In this document: positions 42,763 to 48,011 of the stretch, in pieces
Position numbering within the stretch: position 1 is the first letter of the stretch
Layout of the letters: each line of letters opens with the position of its first letter
Source: Lachnospiraceae bacterium
GTDB lineage: Bacteria; Bacillota; Clostridia; Lachnospirales; Lachnospiraceae
Direction: 5' to 3'
Assembly: GCA_015057665.1 (NCBI GenBank)
Contig: SVDY01000015.1
Span: forward strand, 1 to 48,011
DNA: 48,011 bases
Position numbers and translations under genes: made by a program
The notes under the pieces: model-generated
The model's database searches: none
The model's input: only the letters and a program-made list of their open reading frames with translations
Told to the model about the DNA's origin: nothing

Positions 42763-43809
42763 CTAGATTGCTTTTATATAAGCAGAATGTACAAAACCGT
42801 ACACTTTTCCATCAATTCGGACATAATACCATCTGGATCCGTCTTTTGCATTGACTACATCGCAGACTTCTACTACTTCGCCCTTCTTGATGGATGGCAC
42901 AGATTTGAGTTTTGCATTATTTGTTCCTGCCCATGTACGTACGTTCAGGCTGCTGGCTGTTACCTTTCCTTTGAACTGTACAGTCTTGGTAATCTTACCA
43001 TCGTCTTTCAGTTCGTCCGGCTTACTCATCGCCAGCTTGGTAATATATACAGCTGATACAAAACCAAACTTGTCACCCTTGTCTCCAGAGATTTTTACAA
43101 AATACCATGGATCTCCATCTTTGTCTCTGACAGTAGCACATACTCCGACTTTTTTACCCTGTTTGATTACCGGATAAGAAACAAGCTTCTTATTCTCAGT
43201 TCCTGGCCAGCTTCGTACATTCAGTTCTGTCGCATTTACGGTACCTGTCCACATTACTTCTCTGTTCAGTTTTCCAATATCCTCCAGAACAGAACTGTAG
43301 GAAGGTGTCTGATCAGTTTCTTTCTCATAATCAGGAATTGCATATCCCCTGATATAGCCATTTCCTACAGAAATGACTCTGTCGGACACCGCCTGACCTC
43401 TGTTTCCCTCAATTACAGTAATCTGGCCATTCTTCACTTCTTCTACAACACCGATATGGTCAGCCCATCCATCGTTCGGCTGGGTTCCATCATTCCAATT
43501 ATATACGATAATGTAGCCCGGCTTCGGAGTAATGGTTCCATCTTCTTCCCAAATGCCAAGTTCTTTGAAAATTTCGATGTGTCTTTCACAGGAACATTCT
43601 CTGCCAATAAGGTCGACCATGTCTGCTTTGATTGCGGCTGCTGAAACGGTAGTATCGCACCATTCATCATCATATTGTACTTTATAATTTCGTGGCAAAG
43701 GTTTTTTACTGTTGTACAGGTCAATGATGACTTTGTGCATCCCGTTCTTTTCACTGTATCCTCTCCAACCTCTCCATACGTCCAGATAGGACTGTGCTGT
43801 TCTTGCCAT
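42763..43809 (-). CDS. Phage endolysin: CHAP amidase/peptidase with two SH3 domains
   Basis: Cell-wall hydrolase of 348 residues without a signal peptide, so export probably depends on the holin. The N-terminal CHAP domain has candidate catalytic Cys51 (DEWCDTTVSA), His118 (WADHIGVV) and Glu134/Asn136 (VIEGN). Two SH3b wall-binding domains follow, near residues 190-265 and 280-348, each with the pattern LNVRSWPGT or LNVRTWAGT and a Trp-Tyr pair (DPWYFVKI, SRWYYVRI). The start at 43809 has AAGGAGG eight bases upstream. Placed last in a phage-like lysis block. Confidence 0.92.
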   Translation of the reverse strand: MARTAQSYLDVWRGWRGYSEKNGMHKVIIDLYNSKKPLPRNYKVQYDDEWCDTTVSAAAIKADMVDLIGRECSCERHIEIFKELGIWEEDGTITPKPGYIIVYNWNDGTQPNDGWADHIGVVEEVKNGQITVIEGNRGQAVSDRVISVGNGYIRGYAIPDYEKETDQTPSYSSVLEDIGKLNREVMWTGTVNATELNVRSWPGTENKKLVSYPVIKQGKKVGVCATVRDKDGDPWYFVKISGDKGDKFGFVSAVYITKLAMSKPDELKDDGKITKTVQFKGKVTASSLNVRTWAGTNNAKLKSVPSIKKGEVVEVCDVVNAKDGSRWYYVRIDGKVYGFVHSAYIKAI

Positions 43810-43837
43810 AAAATATACCTCCTTCAAACAAAAAACA

Positions 43838-43863
43838 GAGGAGAGCTGATTTCAGCCCTCCTC
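43838..43863 (-). terminator. Hairpin between holin and endolysin genes
   Basis: GAGGAG.GCTG stem with its complement and a short loop, then TTTTTT on the minus strand. It would make endolysin expression depend on readthrough or a further start. Confidence 0.7.
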
Positions 43864-43875
43864 AATCGATTTCAT

Positions 43876-44229
43876 TTATTCCCTTACTGAATTATTTACC
43901 TTCCCATCATCCAACAGATCCTTGACTCCTTTGAACCATTTATCAATAATTTTCTCCAGTGCTGTCTCTGTAAGGATAAGCTGAAGCCATTTCGGCAAGA
44001 GCAATCTCGCCTGTGATACAACCCATTTTAACTTCCGCTTTCCTTCTGCAGATCCATTATATTTATGTTCGGCGACACGAATGAGCTGATAAACATCATT
44101 TCTAATGCCTTCAAGACCTTTTTGCTTCAGATACTGGTAACCAATTACCAGAGTGACAACTAATAATACTACTACTGCCAACAATAAGATTGGCATTGGA
44201 ATCTGCTTAAAAATTTCTAATAATTCCAT
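43876..44229 (-). CDS. Probable phage holin (LL-H type)
   Basis: 117 residues. One strong N-terminal membrane segment (MPILLLAVVVLLVVTLVIGY) followed by a basic helical domain containing LIRVAEHKYNGSAEGKRKLKW, typical of the LL-H holin family in Firmicute prophages. It lies just upstream of the endolysin in transcription order, which supports a role in membrane permeabilisation at lysis. Confidence 0.75.
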   Translation of the reverse strand: MELLEIFKQIPMPILLLAVVVLLVVTLVIGYQYLKQKGLEGIRNDVYQLIRVAEHKYNGSAEGKRKLKWVVSQARLLLPKWLQLILTETALEKIIDKWFKGVKDLLDDGKVNNSVRE

Positions 44230-44242
44230 GATTTTTCCTCCT

Positions 44243-44629
44243 TTATTCTACATTGTGTGCCTGTTTATTCAGATGCTTTTCCAGACGATTATACGCATCC
44301 GTAACAGGGCCATTACATCCTTTCTGTTTCAAGCCGTCCAGACATGCCAACATCGCATAGCTGATAACACATAGTTCTGCATTGATCTGTTTCATGTCTT
44401 CAGAATGCATATCTCTCAGCTGACGGATATCTTCCTTTTCCTCCTTTTTCAGCCGATCAATATCTTCTTTTTCTTTTTCCTGAAGCTTTTCGATGTCTAC
44501 AGACTGCTTCCCTTGTTTCTGAAACCACAGGATTATTCCATATAGCGCACCGCAAAGAGCACCTAATGCTCCAAGCACAGCCGCTGCCTGAATGATGAAC
44601 TGGACGACCATTTGTGTGTCTACGTACAC
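44243..44629 (-). CDS. Small phage membrane protein with coiled coil
   Basis: 128 residues. One N-terminal membrane segment (FIIQAAAVLGALGALCGALYG) followed by a highly charged Lys/Glu/Asp coiled-coil region (LQEKEKEDIDRLKKEEKED) and a C-terminal region with QINAELCVISYAMLACLDGL. Found beside holins in many Firmicute prophages; it may be a second holin or an antiholin, but this is inferred from position only. It lies 13 bases before the probable holin in transcription order. Confidence 0.65.
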   Translation of the reverse strand: MYVDTQMVVQFIIQAAAVLGALGALCGALYGIILWFQKQGKQSVDIEKLQEKEKEDIDRLKKEEKEDIRQLRDMHSEDMKQINAELCVISYAMLACLDGLKQKGCNGPVTDAYNRLEKHLNKQAHNVE

Positions 44630-44666
44630 CGTTTAACCTCCTTCCCTTGATATTTTCCATCAAAAA

Positions 44667-44686
44667 AAGAGCCATTTCTGGCTCTT
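44667..44686 (-). terminator. Terminator after the CmpB-like gene
   Basis: AAGAGCC/GGCTCTT stem, 6-base loop, seven T on the minus strand; the stem overlaps the stop codon. Confidence 0.75.
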
Positions 44687-45110
44687 AAGGAATCAACTTA
44701 TAGTGAGGCTTTTCTTCTCCAAAAAGCCAATATCGAAGGTAATCGTCTACTATGACAGCAACTATTCCAAGTCCTACCCACAGCAGACTGAACGGAAGGC
44801 ATATCTGGCCAAACAGGTTCAATGGCATATTACTGTAATCCCAGACATTCAGTCCCATCCAAAGATTAATGATGATGCCGGCAATAAGCTCTACTCCTGT
44901 GACCAGTGCAGCACAGATCATTCCCTGTTTCAACAACGACATATCATAATCGAATATCTCATTGATTGCTCCACAAATTAAAAAACAGACCCCACCGACA
45001 ACTACCATTGTCCAGTGCGATCTGCCTCGAAAGAGCATTTCCAGCACAAAATAAATAAGTCCGCCAATTACAAAAAGGGCGAACATCTTAATAAACGATT
45101 TCAATTTCAT
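44685..45110 (-). CDS. CmpB-like (ABC-transporter type IV family) membrane protein
   Basis: 141 residues with four or five membrane segments (FIKMFALFVIGGLIYFVLEM, WTMVVVGGVCFLICGAI, MICAALVTGVELIAGIII, LPFSLLWVGLGIVAVIVD). The pattern GRSHWTM and GLNVWDYSNMPLNLFGQ is typical of the CmpB family, often called putative ABC transporter type IV although no ATPase partner is here. Its place in a phage lysis block suggests a holin-like or envelope role. The start at 45110 has GGGAGG only a few bases upstream and overlaps the upstream gene by 23 bases; a start at 45086 is also possible. Confidence 0.7.
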   Translation of the reverse strand: MKLKSFIKMFALFVIGGLIYFVLEMLFRGRSHWTMVVVGGVCFLICGAINEIFDYDMSLLKQGMICAALVTGVELIAGIIINLWMGLNVWDYSNMPLNLFGQICLPFSLLWVGLGIVAVIVDDYLRYWLFGEEKPHYKLIP

Positions 45111-45792
45111 CCACCTCCCGGAGAGTCTCCGCTGCTTGCACCTGCATCTCAATGGACTGCTGTTTCGATACAAGAGGTTTCACATATGCTTCGATTTCAA
45201 TAATCAGCTGCACAAATTCTGCCTCTGTCCATACTTCGCATTCCTTGCCCGTTTCGTTCCAGGTGAGTTCGGCTTCCATGCCTGCGCCCTTTTTAACAAG
45301 GTAGGTCTGATAATTCATGGACATGAGCTGCTGTTTCTCGCTCGTAACCGCATAAGTGCCCGGAACTCCGTTATGAGCTGTTGATACAATAGGATTGGCC
45401 TCCAGATAAGAGGCGAGTACCGTCTTTGACAAAGTAATCTTTCGATTCTTCGCCCATGCAAGGGTCTCCTCATCCGTTTCCGGTTCTGGCTCAGGCTCTG
45501 GTTCAGGATTCTCCGGTGTCTGTCCAGCATCAAGAAGAGATTTGAGTGTAAGATAATCTGCTTCCTCCACTTCTTCAAGAATGATGGTACATTCTACTCT
45601 TTCCTGTACTTCTTCCGGGAACTCTGGCCATCCATCTACATGAAAGATACAAGCCCCATTCCGTTCAATAACGCCCTGGGCTTCGTTCTTCTTACATCGA
45701 AGGAACATCTTTGCCCTGTCGTCATAACGAACATACTGCAGGCCATCGTAAGCATCCACTACGTTTCCTTCATACAATGCCTTATAGAACAT
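45088..45792 (-). CDS. Phage tail-associated protein with Pro-Glu hinge
   Basis: 234 residues, no membrane segment. The first ~100 residues (MFYKALYEGNVVDAYDGLQY, CTIILEEVEEADY) resemble the XkdW-like proteins that lie between tail fibre and lysis genes in Firmicute prophages. A PEPEPEPE hinge follows near residue 100, then a domain of roughly 130 residues with a helical C-terminus (QSIEMQVQAAETLREVDE). A GGAGG site precedes the ATG. It starts 16 bases after the reverse transcriptase stop. Function is not known; placement suggests a role with the tail or baseplate. Confidence 0.55.
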   Translation of the reverse strand: MFYKALYEGNVVDAYDGLQYVRYDDRAKMFLRCKKNEAQGVIERNGACIFHVDGWPEFPEEVQERVECTIILEEVEEADYLTLKSLLDAGQTPENPEPEPEPEPETDEETLAWAKNRKITLSKTVLASYLEANPIVSTAHNGVPGTYAVTSEKQQLMSMNYQTYLVKKGAGMEAELTWNETGKECEVWTEAEFVQLIIEIEAYVKPLVSKQQSIEMQVQAAETLREVDEIEIVY

Positions 45793-45807
45793 TTATCCTC
45801 CTTTCTG

Positions 45808-47022
45808 TTATGCATACTGCATCTGTCTGACAAGGTATTGAATATACCTCATCTTTGGTTTGATGCGGTTTTTTCGAAGTTTCTTTACTTTCAGAAGTTT
45901 CTTTGTTTCTTCCACACCAAACAAGTCTTTAATTAACAGGACAGTATTCTTTGCTGTGCCACATGCGTCAAAATTCAACGCATAAGAGAGCCAGCTCTGC
46001 AGGCTTCCTCTTAACTGTTCGAAGTTCATTTCTTTATTATCATACAGTCTCTTGAAAGCCTTTAGTTTCTGTCTCATCTTCGTCACACTACGTTTATAGA
46101 TCTTCCGTACTACCTTTCCGGATTCCAGAAGATAAAATCTGCATTTCAACCATGTAAATCCATGGCTCAGCTTTACAATCTGAGTCTTCCTCATATTGAT
46201 TTTTATGTCGAGAATCTGGCATATTTTCACGATTTCATCTAAACATTTCTGCAGATACTCTTTGTCATGATGAATGAGATATCCATCATCCATGTAACGT
46301 GCATAGCCCTTGATTCTCTGTTTTTCTTTTACATAATGGTCCAAAGGATTTGCAGATGCAACGGCGAGAGTCTGACTGATCTGGCTTCCCAGACCCATAC
46401 CAACATTGCCAAATGAGCGCACAAAATGAAGGATAAGTCCCAATGTCCACTTATCCTGATATTGTTTGCGTAATAACCATTCAACAACCTTATGAGACAC
46501 GTTATCGAAGAATTTTGTAAAATCGAACAGCAGGATATATCCTTCCTGTCCATGTTTTCTGTAATGATACTGCAAATGTCTTACCAATCTGCGAATGGCA
46601 AAATGATAGCCTCTCTTATCAAGGCTGGCTCCATTGTCATAAATGAACGTTTTGCTCATCAACGGAACCAGACTATAATCACAGAGGCATCTCTGGACAA
46701 CTCTTTCCTTAATGGTAACACTGCTGATATGTCGATGTTTTCCTCTTTCATACAGATCAAATTCATAGAAACCATCTGATCTGAATGTCCCATTAAGAAG
46801 ACTCTTCTTTGTCCGGTACAATGTAAGGGTAGCATTGTCAATGTACTTCTGAGTACTTGCCTTCCACTTAACCCCTTTTATGCACTTTCTGTAAGATTTG
46901 AAGAGATGGTCTGTAGTAAAGATTTTCTTAAAGTCTTGCATCTCTTTATCTTTTGCCTTATTGGCATCTCTTGCAGCTTTTCTTCTTTGATAACGAGCCT
47001 CTCTTCTTTCCTCGCTCGTCAT
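45808..47022 (-). CDS. DGR reverse transcriptase
   Basis: 404 residues. Catalytic motifs: LLFDFTKFFDNV with Asp167, and YARYMDDGYL with YMDD at 243-246. Between them lies MGLGSQISQTLAV near 209-221, with SQ where most other reverse transcriptases have SP, a feature of diversity-generating retroelements. The N-terminus is very basic and the C-terminus carries a thumb-like basic helical region (KLRKNRIKPKMRYIQ). There is no group II intron maturase or endonuclease domain. It copies the template repeat RNA with errors at adenines. AAGGAG lies five bases before the ATG. It is transcribed after Avd and the template repeat, the usual DGR order. Confidence 0.95.
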   Translation of the reverse strand: MTSEERREARYQRRKAARDANKAKDKEMQDFKKIFTTDHLFKSYRKCIKGVKWKASTQKYIDNATLTLYRTKKSLLNGTFRSDGFYEFDLYERGKHRHISSVTIKERVVQRCLCDYSLVPLMSKTFIYDNGASLDKRGYHFAIRRLVRHLQYHYRKHGQEGYILLFDFTKFFDNVSHKVVEWLLRKQYQDKWTLGLILHFVRSFGNVGMGLGSQISQTLAVASANPLDHYVKEKQRIKGYARYMDDGYLIHHDKEYLQKCLDEIVKICQILDIKINMRKTQIVKLSHGFTWLKCRFYLLESGKVVRKIYKRSVTKMRQKLKAFKRLYDNKEMNFEQLRGSLQSWLSYALNFDACGTAKNTVLLIKDLFGVEETKKLLKVKKLRKNRIKPKMRYIQYLVRQMQYA

Positions 47023-47257
47023 AACTGCTCCTTAAAAACTTGCCCCGTACAGCATGATTCCCGATTTTCCGACTAGCTGCATAGGGTCACTGGGAATGAA
47101 ACTGGAGATAATCAGGCAACTCCAGCCATGCAAGCAGCGTCCTCCCAGACCCATCGGAACGTATATTTACCCACTTTTCAGTAGGAAGGTCTTATCCTCC
47201 TTCTATCCTGTTTCTTATTTCCTCCCGCATGGGATTACTTTGTAGAAAGGACAGGAT

Positions 47258-47370
47258 CCCACGCACACGCCATTAGAATTGTTAGCGTTATTAGTATTAG
47301 AATTGCCATTGTTATTGACCGCGCGAAAGGCGACAGAGCCGCCCGCATCCGCAGACCGCAGCCACCAGTA
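47258..47370 (-). repeat. DGR template repeat (TR)
   Basis: 47258-47347 match 47922-48011 (offset 664) except at seven positions: 47279, 47291, 47292, 47295, 47304, 47313 and 47316, all A on the minus strand. On that strand the TR reads in frame as WWLRSADAGGSVAFRAV, then a 15-codon core with ten Asn codons and one Thr, then GVCVG. The continuation to 47370 stays in frame with the lectin-like fold and is taken as the rest of the TR; its VR partner is beyond the window. It begins 25 bases after the avd stop. The rest of 47023-47257 shows no gene. Confidence 0.93.
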
Positions 47371-47396
47371 CTAAAATCATACAGGATAAAACCAAT

Positions 47397-47807
47397 TCAT
47401 AGTGGAAGATTCTTATATCTCTTCCGGTCAGAATCTAACATTTTTTCAATCAATTTCATTTCATTGTCAATGAATGAACCCATTTCATCTAAATCGTGAT
47501 CACTGAAATGATAAAATTCATGAGCGACTCCGATTTTGGAATCCAGAACATACAGTTCTGCTTTCGCAAGAAGAAACTGATCTCTCCGGAGCTGTGCTTC
47601 ATGCTGATTCGTAGGATATATAGAATTTGCTCTCTTCACATGTTCGTATACCTTCCATGCTGATTGGGCAACTGGTTCAGAGACCGTCGCCGTATATCTT
47701 CCTTTCTTGGAATCTACACATGATTTGATTACACTTACGGCAAGCTGTCTTGCCGTATAAAGAAAGTCTACTTTTGACTCATTTCTATATCTCGATAATA
47801 CGCTCAT
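47397..47807 (-). CDS. avd: DGR accessory variability determinant (Avd)
   Basis: 136 residues, predicted four-helix bundle with a basic surface, as in the Avd proteins that bind the reverse transcriptase and template RNA. Characteristic stretches are FLYTARQLAVSVIKSCVD, YEHVKRANSIYPTNQHEAQLR and AELYVLDSKIGVAHEFY. Without Avd the reverse transcriptase of studied DGRs cannot start cDNA synthesis on the template. It lies between the target gene and the template repeat, the usual order. A GGAGG site precedes the ATG. Confidence 0.9.
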   Translation of the reverse strand: MSVLSRYRNESKVDFLYTARQLAVSVIKSCVDSKKGRYTATVSEPVAQSAWKVYEHVKRANSIYPTNQHEAQLRRDQFLLAKAELYVLDSKIGVAHEFYHFSDHDLDEMGSFIDNEMKLIEKMLDSDRKRYKNLPL

Positions 47808-47870
47808 ACACTGGCACCTCCGGAGAAAATAATATCACATTTCGATATTTTTTAACATCTTTTTTTACCC

Positions 47871-47887
47871 GCCGGCACAAGGCCGGC
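47871..47887. other. Hairpin 34 bases past the VR end
   Basis: GCCGGC and its complement with a 5-base loop. Hairpin or cruciform structures just downstream of the variable repeat aid target recognition in some phage DGRs. There is no T tail, so it is not a normal terminator. Confidence 0.5.
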
Positions 47888-47908
47888 TTGATTATAAAGA
47901 TATACAGA

Positions 47909-48011
47909 TTATACTGAGAAGCCCACGCACACGCCATTAGAAATGTTAGCGTTACCAGGATTAGAATAGCCATTGTAATAGACCGCGCGAAAGGCGACAG
48001 AGCCGCCCGCA
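47909..48011 (-). CDS. DGR target (variable) protein, C-terminal end only
   Basis: Only the last 34 codons are in the window; the rest is beyond 48011. On the minus strand they read AGGSVAFRAV, then the variable stretch YYNGYSNPGNANISN, then GVCVGFSV and stop (47909-47911). This is the C-type-lectin-like end of DGR variable proteins, and the template repeat predicts WWLRS just upstream. In a phage such a protein is usually a tail-tip or receptor-binding protein; this is inference, as the N-terminal part is not seen. Confidence 0.88.
   Translation of the reverse strand, partial: AGGSVAFRAVYYNGYSNPGNANISNGVCVGFSV
47922..48011 (-). repeat. DGR variable repeat (VR), truncated by window end
   Basis: Matches 47258-47347 at 83 of 90 positions. 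All seven mismatches are at template adenines; none of the other 69 positions differ. Changes are single-base at five codons and double at one (AAT to GGT). It lies at the 3' end of the target gene. Confidence 0.95.

Noticed and set aside
45808-47022. Group II intron or retron origin of the reverse transcriptase
   Set aside because: No maturase or endonuclease domain, and the adjacent Avd gene and TR/VR pair identify a DGR.
47054-47245. Plus-strand 63-codon frame between RT and TR
   Set aside because: Lies antisense in a DGR non-coding region, with no ribosome site or family resemblance.

Overview
The window looks like a chromosome segment of an anaerobic gut Firmicute, most likely a Lachnospiraceae member (Clostridia). 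This is inferred from gene content: a group B [FeFe] hydrogenase, a DUF5685 protein beside a J-domain protein, a single-chain purL, a pxp/NRAMP cluster, a BMP nucleoside ABC system, and strong AGGAGG ribosome binding sites throughout. Almost every gene lies on the minus strand; the exceptions are glnA and an amidoligase/GGCT pair.

Housekeeping part, about 1-39.9 kb, read along the minus strand from high to low coordinates: an ArsR regulator with two half-size chromate-family transporters (38.3-39.9 kb); a BMP-type nucleoside ABC importer (33.1-38.1 kb) followed by purC, purM and purL (27.4-33.0 kb), so purine salvage and synthesis lie side by side; glnA, facing purL; a DUF134-NifX fusion protein; ccdA with a TlpA thioredoxin; an aromatic-acid-exporter family protein; a 5-oxoprolinase-type operon (NRAMP, pxpB, pxpC, accB, accC, pxpA); a BlaI/M56 two-gene regulatory system with a tandem operator; an L,D-transpeptidase; a split transketolase with a Fur-family regulator; glyA; an aldo/keto reductase with ferredoxin domain; an EamA exporter; a small zinc-ribbon membrane protein; DUF5685 and J-domain proteins; and the hydrogenase.

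The glnA-purL junction (26.7-27.35 kb) is a degenerate inverted duplication. Each arm carries a terminator, a small ORF (one intact, one broken) and a hairpin, and the arms meet in a shared central bidirectional terminator. A family of short hairpin-bearing repeats sits in at least four, possibly five, intergenic regions upstream of minus-strand genes.

From about 40 kb to the right edge the window enters a prophage-like region. It begins with a ~63-bp tandem repeat and a perfect 31-bp palindrome, followed by a module of two XRE regulators around an amidoligase and a gamma-glutamylcyclotransferase-like protein. Next come a CHAP/SH3 endolysin, a probable holin, two small membrane proteins and a tail-type protein. 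Last is a diversity-generating retroelement (DGR): reverse transcriptase, template repeat, Avd accessory protein, and the start of the variable repeat at the 3' end of a target gene cut by the window edge. Over the 90 comparable bases, template and variable repeats differ at 7 positions, and all 7 are adenines in the template on the coding strand, which is the signature of adenine-specific mutagenic homing.
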